In this document: positions 20,226 through 30,999 of the stretch, one piece after another
Position numbering within the stretch: position 1 is the stretch's first letter
How the letters are laid out: the number at the start of each line of letters is the position of its first letter
Origin: Forficula auricularia
Lineage: Eukaryota; Arthropoda; Insecta; Dermaptera; Forficulidae
Direction: 5' to 3'
NCBI GenBank assembly: GCA_024734495.1
Contig: JALMQS010000225.1
Location: 4,238,369-4,302,368 of the forward strand
DNA: 64,000 nt
Translations under genes and position numbers: made by a program
Notes under the pieces: generated by a model
Database searches by the model: none
Seen by the model: only the letters and a program-made list of their open reading frames with translations
Told to the model about the DNA's origin: nothing

Positions 20226-21370
20226 TGACAAAAAAAAATTGTTAATAACGATTTCAAAAGAAAAAACATCCTCAAAGAAATTCCTTAAGAATAAATTTGA
20301 AAACAATCCTCAAATCCAATCTTATAAACATTTTTTAGTTTTTAAAGATGTATTCACAAGTTAGAGAAAAAGAAAAACATTTTTAATCCTTGTTTTTTTC
20401 GGTCATTGGGAAATTATCTCTTTATCCTTTCAAATGAGAGAAGAGTGACAAAATGGTCAAAGGTTTGACACACGTTTTTCTATAATAACCTGCCAAATAT
20501 TGTCTGCAAACATTCTATTCTTTTCTTTAGTGTTTTTCAAAAGGGAAAAAAAAGGGTAAATCTAATTTAAAAATGAAAAATAACGGGCGCCATCTTTTTG
20601 GCGCCTCATTCTTATTCTTATCCATTTCATTAGCAAAACAGGAAAACGAATAGCCAACTCTATTCATGCAGAAATAATTAGTTGTCTTTTATGAAAATAT
20701 TCTATCGAATATTTCAAAATTAATAAATGGTAGGTCAGCACAACTTTCACCTCTAATTGCATTGATTTGTTATAATTTTACTGTGATAATAAAAGTGCAG
20801 ATCTATGACAAAGCAGGAGAACATGGACTAACAACCTCTTGTGTTTTTATCATTAAACAAAGTTTGTTCTATTTTATAGTGGCATCATTAATTGTTTTAA
20901 AAGTAACTTTAAATAATTAAAAAAAATAATAATAATAATAATAATAAATAAAAAAATAGAGAAATTTCCATTTCAGCTGTTGGGAAGCAATTCTGAGAAA
21001 TGTTTTTTAATGAAAGTAATGGAAGGCAGCCCAGGTTTACTAGTGGGTAGCGAGAATTGTATAGTGAATTTAAAAAAATAAATAATAATACCTAATTTAC
21101 AAAATTATTATTTTATTTGTAACTAGCAGTCCTCGAAATTTTGAGAATCAAAGTCACTTAAGTTCTGGAAGAATAAACAAAAAAAAATTTAATTACAAAA
21201 TGATTTTTAAGGAAATTCCAAATTACTAAGTATTAATATGGCCTGAATTAATTTTTCTTATCAACCCCTCATCCCCTAAAGGGGTAACTACTCTTAATTT
21301 AAAATTTCTTTAAAATAATGATTGCTACTTACATCTCTTCTAAATAATAATTATTTAGTAATAATGTTAT
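20226..21370. other. Probably single-copy AT-rich sequence with an AAT microsatellite
   Basis: No gene recognised. Contains an (AAT)n tract at about 20925-20947 and a compact GGCGCC-type hairpin near 20587-20607 (GGGCGCCATC TTTTT GGCGCC). Confidence 0.4.
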
Positions 21371-21481
21371 GATATGAAAGATATTAATTTGCCGATGGTA
21401 ATAGATTCAAATTTACAAGAAAAAAAGTTGGTGTCATCTATTAATTCGATGGAATGGAATATTTTTAACTATATGTCAGAG

Positions 21482-21575
21482 GGGTTGTTTTTCACCCCCT
21501 CGGGAATCGAACCTGAGTACCAGTAACAGCAATCTGGGCCACCTGGCTCACCTGCAGGATGCGAACCTCTCTGAC
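21482..21575 (-). repeat. tRNA-like SINE module, minus strand
   Basis: Read on the minus strand: an A-box-like TGAGCCAGGTGG (21539-21550) followed about 25 bp later by a perfect B-box GGTTCGATTCC (21503-21513). This is a type 2 RNA polymerase III promoter of tRNA origin. The module has no complete cloverleaf. It is flanked on the left by the same arm that flanks the plus-strand copy at 21861-21945, so it is inverted relative to its flank. Confidence 0.6.
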
Positions 21576-21755
21576 ATTTGTACACGCGTAAAATAATTTA
21601 CTCAAATATTGTTATCTTAATTTGTAAAATTTCGCGATATAGTGATTCTAAATTTAAACATATAGCCATATAATTTAAATAAAGGTCGTTGAGTGTTTCG
21701 AATTTTGAAGATATTCAAAATTCGAATGACAATGAAATGACTTTTCCTAATTTAA

Positions 21756-22015
21756 TATGAAAGATATTAATTTGCCGATGGTAATAGATTCAAATTTACA
21801 AGAAATCATAAGTTGGTGTCATCTATTAATTCGATGGAATGGAATATTTTTAATTATGCATCCTGCAGGTGAGCCAAGGTGGCCCGGATTGTTGTTACTG
21901 GCACTCGGGATCGATTCCCGAGGGGGTGAAAAACAACCCCTTTGACATATAATTAAAAATATTCCATTCCATCGAATTAATAGATGACACCAACTTATAA
22001 TTTCTTGCTGAGTTA
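21756..22015. mobile_element. Foldback with tRNA-like module as its loop
   Basis: Arms of about 58 bp (21801-21857 and 21949-22005) carrying TTGGTGTCATCTATTAATTC and its complement surround a tRNA-like module. The upstream flank ATATGAAAGATATTAATTTG repeats at 21371 and 21756, so a roughly 385-bp unit is directly duplicated. The G-rich AGGGGGTGAAAAACAACCCC is a small hairpin at the module's 3' side. Confidence 0.7.
21861..21945 (+). repeat. tRNA-like SINE module, plus strand
   Basis: A-box-like TGAGCCAAGGTGG at 21870-21882 and B-box GGATCGATTCC at 21908-21918, one base off consensus. Same module as 21482-21575 in opposite orientation. Confidence 0.6.
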
Positions 22016-23235
22016 TGATAGTTAAAATATTGATAATAATCAAGCACTGCGTCAAAGTTAACTTGATTATGATGTGCTATATTCTTGTATAGACGAAAAT
22101 AAAAAACCTCGTATAGTATGGAAATAAATTTGTGAAAAACATTAATAAATTGGGTATATTTAAAGACTAAATGTGTATACTAACGGCATTTTTGTAAATT
22201 TTTTAATAAAAACTAATAAATTTCAAACTTTTTAAGAAGTTTACAATTTTATGTCAGCCGTATGCAACCCGCCGCCTAGACAACCCTGTTCTACACCATC
22301 CCTGAATTGTATTTTGACTCTCGTTTCAATTAATATTTTTTAATATTTAAAAAAAAATATTATTTTATTTAAACTCTCGATGAATAATAAATTTTTAGGC
22401 GCACTCCATATGGAATGAGAATTTGAATTTATTATTTTTATAATTTCGTAGCTATGGAGTTTAATTTTAGATTCTTAGGTACTTAAAGTAGTTGTTTCGC
22501 GACAATACTAGCAAAAAGTTAATGCTAGAGTATATAGAACAGACAATAAGGATTCATAATTCATAAGCCCAAAACTTTTTGCTGTTTATGTACCACTACT
22601 AGCCAATCCCGTGCACGTTTGACAAATCTGGCAACACTGTCCGAGCTTGTATATATTTTATTATAGAAATTTCAGATAAAGTACATTATAAAGGAAGATT
22701 TATAAAACAAAAAGTTCTTAATAAGCGATTGAAAGCTGTTGCGACAATGGCTGAAGCGAAAAAAGTACTAAAGTTAACACACTTTTGAGGTTAAATACAT
22801 GCGTTGTTGCCAGCTTGTTTTTAGTGTAAATGTTTAATTATACATTTTTCATTATTATCTTAGAAACTGTGTTGTAACTATGAATTAAAATTTTCTTAAA
22901 AAATGTATTAGTATTGTTTAATGTTGGTTTAGTTTTTTATAACATTGGTAAGAAGAGTTTCTTAATTATAATTAAATATGTATGTAAACTTTCCGATATC
23001 CCGTATAGTGCAATGTATAAGAGTCTGAAAACTCTATCTTTGGAATTTAATATCTCCGGAACTATATTGTTCATAAATTTCGTTTTGTCACCAATCGATG
23101 CAGAAGTATTTAAATAATAATCTATCTAAAATTCAAATAAATCCTACGAAAACCCATATAGTTAAACAACTACCTTAATTAATCAATTCAGATTTTGTTC
23201 AGGTGCATGGTGTTTGTTCGAGGTGAATTTATTAA
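22016..23235. other. Mostly unclassified; TTAA-MITE end at 22486-22560
   Basis: CTTAAAGTAGTTGTTTCGCGACA at about 22486 matches the left end of the TTAA-flanked MITE (28165-28692), and similarity fades after about 75 bp. No gene recognised in the rest. Confidence 0.45.
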
Positions 23236-23238
23236 AAT

Positions 23239-23309
23239 TAGATTACTAGGTAGATTTCACAAATAATTAATAAAATAATTTGAGAACATTTCCTAGTAAT
23301 CTAATATTA
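23239..23309. repeat. Small inverted repeat
   Basis: ATTAGATTACTAGG at 23239 and CCTAGTAATCTAAT at 23296 bracket a 43-bp centre that includes TAGATTTCACAAATAA, similar to the arm of the element at 49618-49780. Confidence 0.55.
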
Positions 23310-23310
23310 T

Positions 23311-24635
23311 TTTTTTATTATTATTGCTTTTTTAATCAAGTCAGACATTAAATTTAACTAGATATAGTAAATTATTTTCAAGCTTTTTCTCCAGATGGCT
23401 AGTTTTACGATTTTCGGTTAAAAATAAGAAAAGAGGGGAGTTTATATTTTATGATATTTGAAACGGTTTATTTCACCAAAAAGTATTAAGACCACTACTG
23501 CGGTCTTTTTGAGTTTTAAAAGAAATGATCAGAAAAAAGAGTGGGGGTTGAAAAAATGGACAGACTGACCGGAAGATAAATCAAATAGAAGGGCATGAAG
23601 GGCAGAGGGCAGCTGCCCCCGGGGGCCGAATCAAAGCAGCAGCTGACCTTAGTGGTCAAATGTCAATGAGAGAATTGACCCCAATGACCTGATTTATAGT
23701 TTTAGTTTAATATTGGTCACCCCGCGGCCTTTTGGGTCAAATGCACGAAATTTGCCAAACATTAATCAACTCGATACGCAAAAGGGGACCAATCAGAGCG
23801 TGTGAAGCTAAACTTTAGGGTCGTTTACTCTTTGTATAATTAGATAATTTCATCCAGATGCTTGATACATTATTATTATTACTCTACATAGAGAGAGGGG
23901 TCAGTCAGCTATGAGAATTATATCCTTTTTTTCAAATCCAGGCTCTATAGAAAAAAATTCTGTTTAAGAAAACAATCAACGAGAGTTTTGCACGTTTTAA
24001 AATAGGAGGAAATAGTTTTCAAAACTCAGCATACAACTATTGTCCGTTAAAAATCTAAAACTAGAAAGAAAGTTGTTGTTTATTAATACAAACTTCTGTG
24101 CTAACTTTTAGTTCATTAGCTACAAGCGTTCGAGAGCTCTAATCGCTAATTAATAAAGCTTCTTTCTGGAGACTTTAACGCTTTAAATGCAATTATTTTT
24201 AATGATTTATTTTTAAATTATATATTTTTTCTTTTTATATTTTATCAATTTATAAATACTAATAATTTATAAATACAAAATTTAAAGTTTTTTTTTTAAA
24301 ATATTAAGTTTTGGAAGAATTTCCCCCTTATCAATGAAAATTTAGAAAAGAAAAAAAGTTGATTTATTAAATGAATATAAAGCAACATAGATATATAGTA
24401 TTTATTAATAATTATTATTTTTTATTTTAATCTTTTTTAATATAAATAATAATAATAATAATAATTTTCTCTAAAATACAGGATACCTATTTAAGCCCCA
24501 CCATTTTACTTGGTACGTCTGGGAGGCAGGCAAATAGTGAGCCTATTATTGAATTCAGTCAAAAATTTTCAAATTTGTTTTTTCTACTGATGAATATGTT
24601 GAATATGTCTGAAGAAAAATAATTTTCAACTATGA
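23311..24635. other. Possible single-copy region with a less AT-rich island
   Basis: No gene recognised. About 23580-23830 is distinctly less AT-rich (GGGCAGCTGCCCCCGGGGGCC at its centre) and shares nothing with other parts of the window. It could be conserved non-coding DNA or a hAT remnant. An (AAT)n tract lies at about 24447-24465. Confidence 0.35.
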
Positions 24636-25165
24636 TTTTTACTTTATCCAATGCGAAGCATGGGTAAAGTATTGTAATCGGTCTGGCGGCAAGCACGACT
24701 TCAAAGGGTTCTCAGGGAAAGACTACGGAACCCATGGACTCAATTAAGGTCACAAATTGTAGTATTCAATTAGATTGAATTTTAGCACGTGACGATTTTG
24801 ACAAAAATTACCTGGGGTCTCGCCGAGAGGCCAAAAAGTGCCATTTTTTGGAAGTGCGTGCGGATGGATGGATGGATGTTATCGTTTTTTTTCGTCCACG
24901 ATTTTTTCCACACCGTTGCACCAGTTGAAATGAAAATGAAAACCTAACATTATTTTAACAAAATGAAGCGCTGATTAGTTTTTGGTACATATCGGCCCAC
25001 AAACATTAGTACTTTATTTCGGTACTTTTTTAGTTTTTTCTAAATATCTTGAAAATGACTTAACCAATTTTAATACTGTAATTGAGTAACTCGAGGACCC
25101 CAAAAATGGTCATATAAAATTTTTTGTAAAATTATATTTTAAAGTACTTTACTCTAGACTACGAT
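24636..25165 (+). mobile_element. Family A-prime element, copy 2
   Basis: Starts TTTTTACTTTATCCAATGCG; the AAGCATGGGTAAAGT continuation makes a start hairpin like that of family A. Then GTAATCGGTCTGGCGGCAAG, GGGGTCTCGCCGAGAGGCC, GGATGGATGGATG, and GCTGATTAGTTTTTGGTACA. Slightly better preserved than 15903-16440. Confidence 0.7.
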
Positions 25166-25682
25166 AGTTCATTGAATAAAGTTTAGCAACGATCTGTTGC
25201 AGTTTATTTTTCTGTCTGTGTGTCTGGATTCAGATACGAAAAGTTGTAGAGAGGTCGTTTTTGTGCTAAAATATTTGTATTTCCAACGCGGAGAATTATT
25301 AGACTTTCTAGCTTTAGGATTTCTTATTCAAAAATGCAGATAACAATTTTTTGAATGGTTTTATTGAGGCGATATATTTATAATATTTAGAATCTATTCG
25401 AGAAACATGAGTAAAAAGAGTGCAGATAGAAAGATCTCTCTTTCTTTAGAGTTATGGCAATGCTAAATACAAGTCCAGACCTGTTTCTGATTAGTAGATA
25501 TTATTTTCTTAATTTATATTATTTTAAGGTAAGAAAATATTATCAATGAATATCAGATTTAAATATTTACCATTTGAAATTATTAATTCACCGAAACTGA
25601 AAACAAAATACATTTCACTTTTTATTACAATTTTCCAAATCAAGAAGATGCAACTCACTTGATAAACCTTGAGTGATCAACA
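25166..25682. other. Unclassified; partial match to the 42-44 kb duplicate
   Basis: About 25240-25330 (TTTTTGTGCTAAAATATTTG, then CTTTCTAGCTTTA) resembles the block at 42110-42190 and 43625-43710. No gene recognised. Confidence 0.4.
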
Positions 25683-25693
25683 AAAAGGGTGAA

Positions 25694-25826
25694 TATAAAG
25701 AGAAACAAAGAGGTTTTCCTCTGCTTGATGCAAATAAACATACACACCTATATATATATATATAATTTGTTTCTTTTTATGAATCAACAACTCTGCTACT
25801 TTCGGAAAAAGAAAAACTTTTCAATT
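25694..25826 (-). mobile_element. Hairpin element of the GTAGCAGAG family
   Basis: On the minus strand it begins AATTGAAAAGTTTTT and CCGAAAGTAGCAGAG, followed by a long hairpin whose arms share AAAGAGAAACAAAG. The sequence CTGCTTGATGCAAATAAACA is identical to the insertion at 34032-34203. Flanks AAAAGGGTGAA (25683-25693) and AAAATGGTGAA (25827-25837) match at 10 of 11, a likely target duplication. Confidence 0.65.
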
Positions 25827-25945
25827 AAAATGGTGAAGGTCCTTAAGACTTAAAGAATTGAAGATTGTAAGTCTCTTACTTAAATCTCAACAGAAGTACC
25901 CGTAAACCACTAACCAATCAAAATCAAATTACTTATCTAATACAT

Positions 25946-26336
25946 CAGTGGCTCTTAACGTTTTTAAGCCGCGACCCAAATTTGAGAAATATATTCTTGT
26001 CGCGACCCCCTCCCAATTTTTTTTTAATTATTACCTTTTTTTTATACCATACTTAAGCAATTTTCTTCTATTTTACAATGTTGACTTTTTTAACTATACA
26101 ATTTTTTTTAACAATTAATATAACCAAAGGTACTTTTTAATCCAAGAAAAATTTAATCAAAAAGCACTTGTTTTCCATATTTTCACTTTTAATAGTATTG
26201 AATAAATCAAAATATATTTTTAAACTTATTGAAAATAAATAATATAGCAGGTAAAATATTTGATTACCAGGATTCTTCCTTCCTTCTTGAGGGTTCCAAA
26301 GAATATGCTTCGCGACCCATAGGTTAAGAATCACTG
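25946..26336. mobile_element. hAT-type MITE (CAGTGGCTCTTAA ends)
   Basis: Left end CAGTGGCTCTTAACG; right end GGTTAAGAATCACTG, with GCGACCC repeated inside both ends. This is the common animal hAT end style (CAGTGGTTCTCAAC...). Flanking 8-mers TAATACAT and ATCTACAT agree at 6 of 8. No transposase. Confidence 0.75.
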
Positions 26337-26763
26337 ATCTACATGACTGAGTAATATGTAAATGTATTGTTGATTATTTGCCGATAATGTAAATGCAAAT
26401 GTCAAATAAAACAGGTGGTTTGTTGAATGGTAGCGGCAAATGAGCCGAGGGTTCCTAGCCAACCAAGGTCATCAGGTCATATGGATAAATAAGCCCTTAA
26501 CACTTATATACAAACATCTTTGACTTCTTTGTTCGAATTTAGGTCCTTTGGCATTCTTTCTTTAAAAAAAGAAAGAAAATAGGTATCTCCGTAAATAGCG
26601 TTAACGGTCCAATCAAATCGTTTCTTTTTTTAAAATCTAAATTGAATTGACTCTAAATTAATTTTTCTAATCACGAATGAATAGTAACTATAATATACAA
26701 TTTTAAAATATTATTTAAGAAATCATAATTATTTCAACTAAATACAATTTAAATTTTATAAAT

Positions 26764-27013
26764 TAAAGGGGTTTTTAGTCACATAAAATAAAAAAATAGT
26801 GTAATTTTAATCAATTATCATTATTTATTTAATCGATTTACAAGAGAGTTTCGGTCACCCCTGGTTGACCATTTTCAGTAGTAAATTTCGTTCAGAATTT
26901 CGAATTTGTCACTCTCTATGACCGAAACTGTCTGGTAAATTGATCAAATAAATAATGTTAATTGATTAAAATTACTCTATTTAATTATTTTACGTTACTA
27001 AAATTAACCCTTT
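26764..27013. mobile_element. Foldback element, about 250 bp
   Basis: Arms of about 95 bp share TTTTAATCAATTATCATTAT and GTTTCGGTCA with their complements; outer ends AAAGGGGTTTTTAGT and ACTAAAATTAACCCTTT. Centre at about 26865-26915. Single copy here. Confidence 0.7.
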
Positions 27014-27179
27014 ATATATTATAATTATATTTATAATTTTTAAATTCTACATAAGTTTTCGAGAATCTTAAATAAATAAAATATAAATTGAAAATTTTTT
27101 ATTGAAATACTTTTATAAAAAACAATCTGATGGATCGATTTAGATTTCAAGTACATCTTAATATTTTTTTTAAATAAAA

Positions 27180-27302
27180 TTGATGCGAGAAGGAGTTACA
27201 CCAAGAAGGTGCACCCCCCAAAGGCCTGGGTGTTGATTGGTCCCTATATCGTGAAAAGAAGAGGAGGAAGAAGTCAAAGGTACCTGTGGATGCGGGTCTT
27301 AA
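27180..27302 (-). mobile_element. 3' end of a Jockey/CR1-like element
   Basis: Reads on the minus strand as the terminal coding and 3' UTR of the element at 3541-3851: GCGGGTCTTAAG/ATCCACAGGTACC near 27285, then CACGATATAGGGACC, AGGCCTTTGGGGGG, ending in TTGGTGTAACTCC and an A-rich tail (T run at 27167). The stretch 27303-27500, with GGCCGTCACACACG, is not part of the family and is unclassified. Confidence 0.6.
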
Positions 27303-27531
27303 GGCCGTCACACACGATCGACCCAAAAGCCAAAATGGCCCGACGCCGATCCAAAACTCAAGGTGTGTGGGTGATCTCAAATGCATCTGTGTGGCTCGAG
27401 AGTACGGGCTGCATTTTTGACCACAGAGCTGATCCATCGATCCAGGCGAGTTCCCAGTTAACTCAGTAGGTTCTGGAAACAGACCTGAAATAATAATCAC
27501 GCTTAGTTAAAAATTTGAAAATATTAATTAG

Positions 27532-27616
27532 AATTAAAGGAATCGTAGGGAGTTGGACAACTCCTGGGAAACTCCTGGGAAACTCCTCCTGTCCGACTCC
27601 CTACGATTCCTTTAAT
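27532..27616. repeat. Small palindrome with internal ACTCCTGGGA repeats
   Basis: AATTAAAGGAATCGTAGGGA and its complement flank two copies of ACTCCTGGGAA. Confidence 0.8.
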
Positions 27617-28164
27617 TATTAATCATGGACACGAATAATGAAATATTAATTAGAATGTCTACTAATACTAGAATAAAAATTAAATTGCCTGAAATACATA
27701 GCGTTAAATAATTAGAATACAATAATCTTTTAGCAAAAATAAGAGAATAAATAAATTAATAAATGGTTTGGTGTGGTCGCCCGTGTGCGGCTCACGTCTG
27801 TGCCCTCTATGCGGCGCGACCCTTTATGGAAGAGTTATTGCTTTTGAATGATTAAATCTCTTTTTATCTATATACATTTTAATTTAGAATTCCGCGGAGT
27901 AAACTCGCGAGCAAATCCACTCAACGGAATTTTTAACAAATTATAAGTAAATTTGTTTTTCTAGTATATTTATACAAATATAGAAAATTATCAAATGGGG
28001 ATGGAGAATCGGCTGGACCTCAATGGTTCTTATAAAACGGTAGTCTCGCTAAGTATTCTCTAAATTTCGCTTTATAAAAACATCTTTGAATTTCTTAAGA
28101 TTAATTTAATTAATTATATACATTTGTTTATTGGTCAAGTAATTGATGTCAATAAATTGTATTC

Positions 28165-28692
28165 TTAAAGAGGTTCTTTCGCGACAATCCATACAAAAAG
28201 TTTTAGCCTCGTAACCACTCTATACATATGAAAGGTACTAAAATTTTAGGTTATGTTTTTTTAACGTGACTGTACTTCTCACACTACTATATCCTCTTTA
28301 TGAATGGATCGTTTCCAAGCGATTGTTCTTATATCCCCTCCACTAAAAATAATCGCCCAAATATGTTTTTTTATTTATTTTTTATAAAAACTACGAGGTA
28401 AATAATTTCAATTTTTTTTTAAGTTACTCCGAATATATTATTCTAACAAAATTAGTTTTTCATGAAGATGGTGAAAGTCCTTCAATGAAAAAAAATAAAA
28501 TAATGATCATTTTCCCACCCTTTCCCAATTTACCATAATATAAAAAAATTCATTTTTAATTGCAATTATTTCATGTTTGGTGTGGTAAATCGTCTTCAAA
28601 TTTTAACAGTCTGTTTATTATGCTTTTTATGACTTATATTCCAAGTTTTTAAGACTTCTTGAATTTTTGCATTTGTGAAAGAACTACCTTAA
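28165..28692. mobile_element. TTAA-flanked MITE, copy 1
   Basis: Bounded by TTAA at 28165 and 28689. Left end reads AGAGGTTCTTTCGCGACA; right end TGAAAGAACTACC. Internal landmarks: ATGGATCGTTTCCAAGCGAT, AATATATTATTCTAAC, CGTCTTCAAATTTTAACAG. A near full-length copy in opposite orientation is at 48689-49218 and a half copy at 57866-58134. TTAA duplication is the mark of piggyBac-type insertion, though the ends do not start with the usual CCC. Confidence 0.75.
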
Positions 28693-29041
28693 TTGAAAAT
28701 TATTGTTATATAATTCTATTTGCACAATACTATACTAAAAACTTTTCGAATCAAGTTTCATTTAAATTTCTCTCTTAATAAAAAAAAATATTTTCAAAAG
28801 TTGAAACGATGATTTTTTTTTCTGAAAGTTATAGATACAAGATAAAAAAGTGATCCAAAAATTATTATAAAATATAGATTAATTTTATTTTCATTATTAT
28901 TTCCGATATGTCCAGTAAGGTTCTTTGTTAAAGTTGGACACGGGACTTGAGTATTTACATTTAAAACTGAATAATTCAAAAAGAATTTCGAGATAACAAA
29001 ATAACGGGCGTAAATTTCTATTTTGAACAAATTTATTATTT

Positions 29042-29205
29042 ATCTCTTAATGTCATTAGAAGCTACTCAAAGATCAGGGGAAGGCAATGGAAAACCACCC
29101 CTGTGAAAAATTTCCCCAGGAAAATTACAATAGAGAGGATGCTGTAATTGCCGACACTCGAAATCGAGTATGGCACTTGAAGGAAGAAGAAATAAAGATC
29201 GAAAT
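29042..29205 (+). repeat. SINE 3'-half fragment
   Basis: The AAATCGAGTATGGCACTTGAAG stretch and following A/G-rich tail match the minus-strand SINE at 55600-55955 (AATCGAGTATGGGGCTTGAAG), in sense orientation. It is preceded by AGGGGAAGGCAATGGAAAAC, a phrase common in arthropod SINE bodies. The tRNA-like head is missing. Confidence 0.5.
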
Positions 29206-29671
29206 GTTTTTTATATTTTATACATTATTTGTCAAATTTTTCAAAAAATTAATCTTGAAATCTTATATAATTAATGAAAAGTAAAAATATTATTTAACAA
29301 TAAAAAATTTTCCTGTGTAAATATTTCAGTTGCAAAAAGTCCAATTAGTCTAACAAAAAGGGTGATTTCACAACCTGTAGTGGTTTTTCCATTTTTGAAA
29401 ACAACCGATTATTAACTGTTTCGAAAGAAACGGTTTTTGTTTTTATTTATTATTTTGAAATAGGTTTTCCCCTCACTTTTTCGAAATTTCGTGTATTTTA
29501 GAGAGTTCAATATTTTCAAACTTAATTATTTCTTGTCTCCAGTCCTCTTGTTGTCAAGAGTTATTTTTAGGTCCAAATAGTATGTCGCATAGTCTGAACA
29601 ACAAAATTAGTTCAGCCCAGAGACTTGAGTGATTATTTCAATAACTAAAGAATTTTTATTGGTTGGACCTC

Positions 29672-29775
29672 TTAGGGCCGGTTGTATGTCGCAAAGTAAA
29701 TTCTTTTTATCACTAACCAAGGGTAGAAGGTAAATGGAGGGGCTGAGATGGCCAATCAGATGACAGGAACTTAAG
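29672..29775 (+). mobile_element. Left half of a Harbinger-like MITE
   Basis: TTA followed by GGGCCGGTTGTATGTCGC, CTAACCAAGGGTAGAAGG and GATGGCCAATCAGATGACAG; matches 17707-17800 and stops near the centre of the palindrome. Confidence 0.7.
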
Positions 29776-29934
29776 GGCCTTAAGGTGATATTAGGAGAAA
29801 AAAAATGGTTAAATTTAAAATTTGACTATTGGTTTTTTTGAACCTGAAAGAATATCCCAGACTTCGAGTGTGTCCACCCAATAAGAAAAAATTCATAAAG
29901 TTACTTTTAAGAAAATTTATTTTGATTTTTCTGG

Positions 29935-30260
29935 GTATTCTGGTAGGCCGGTTCGGCTTGTGACTTTTTGTACAATTTTTCATTTTTTTACCATATAGTA
30001 AAAAACACATAAAAACGGTAAAAAAGTATTGATTCATTATTTATTTTTATAAATCCTGATATAAATTAATAAAAAATATATATAATTATTGCAAAATGTA
30101 TTATAAACCATCAATAAACCTACACAAAATCACGAGCCGGGTCTGCCAGGCCCACAGGAGAGGACCGTCTCGTGACTTTGTGAACAATTTTTCAATTTTT
30201 TTTTACCATATAGTAAAAAACACATAAAAATAGTAAAAAAGTATTGATTTATTATTGAGG
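29935..30260. repeat. Family D repeat, two adjacent copies
   Basis: ACCATATAGTAAAAAACACA, then AAAAAGTATTGATT occur at 29990-30033 and 30204-30249. Each is preceded by a G/C-rich palindromic block (GAGCCGGGTCTGCCAGGCCC near 30133). Further copies are at 49900-50071 and 50748-50920. Unclassified. Confidence 0.6.
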
Positions 30261-30289
30261 CTTCCCGACCAAATACGCCACATATATTT

Positions 30290-30895
30290 TTTTTAATGCA
30301 ATCGAATGCAAGAAGGGGTGCACCAGTAAAGGTGTAGCCCCTATGGATCTCGAAAGACCCTTGCATTACCGAAGAGAAGGGAAAGTTGATTAAGTGAGAG
30401 GGTGTAGACGTAGGTGTCTATGCACCCTGGTTTTGAAGGTTTGAAGATCATAGGTGCTGGGAAAGATAGAGGCTGGGAGAGAGTTCCAGTTCCTTGAAGT
30501 CATGGGGATATATGTATTCGCGAATGAAGTGGTCCGGCACTTTTCCAATTTGACCGCAAAAGAGTGTTGGGAGTCGGCAAAACGTGTGCTGCGTGCAAAG
30601 TATGCTTTGGGGGAATTATTGATTTTATCTCATCAGAGCACCTGCCGTGATAGTATCTATAGAAAAGGGAAAGGGCAGAGACATCTCTTCGATGAGCCAG
30701 CGAGTCGAGGGAGTCGGTGAGGGTAGAATCGTCAATTAGCCTGACGGCTCGTTTCTGAATTGCATCAAGGGTAGCAAGAGAATATTTTGAGGCTCCTCTC
30801 CACAGATGAGAGCCGTATTCGAGACAGGGGCGGATTTGGGCCTTGTAGATGGTGAGAAGTTGTGGGGGTGGCAAATCCGCATTTGAGTCAAATAA
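30290..30895 (-). pseudogene. Jockey/CR1-like reverse transcriptase C-terminus, frameshifted
   Basis: The minus strand encodes the end of a non-LTR reverse transcriptase polyprotein. From about 30895: LPPPQLLTIYKAQIRPCLEY, GSHLWRGASKYSLATLDAIQ, KRAVRLIDD, DVSALSLFYRYYHGRCS, the thumb-region signature of Jockey/CR1 elements. A frameshift near 30600-30615 moves to a second frame, SFAVKLEKCRTTSFANTYIP, SRNWNSLPASIFPSTYDLQ, FKTRVHRHLRLHPLT, with stop at 30390-30392. About 100 bp of 3' UTR follow, ending ATTCGATTGCATT plus an A tail (T run near 30285). The catalytic palm with YADD is missing. The tail match at 41752-41785 is a further scrap of the same 3' end. Confidence 0.85.
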
Positions 30896-30999
30896 ATTTC
30901 AATTGATTCAAGAACACATTATTTGAGACAACTACATTGAAACATTTGAGTATAGGCCAGTACGATATTCAGCTTATAACAGAAATATTCCAGTCAAAA

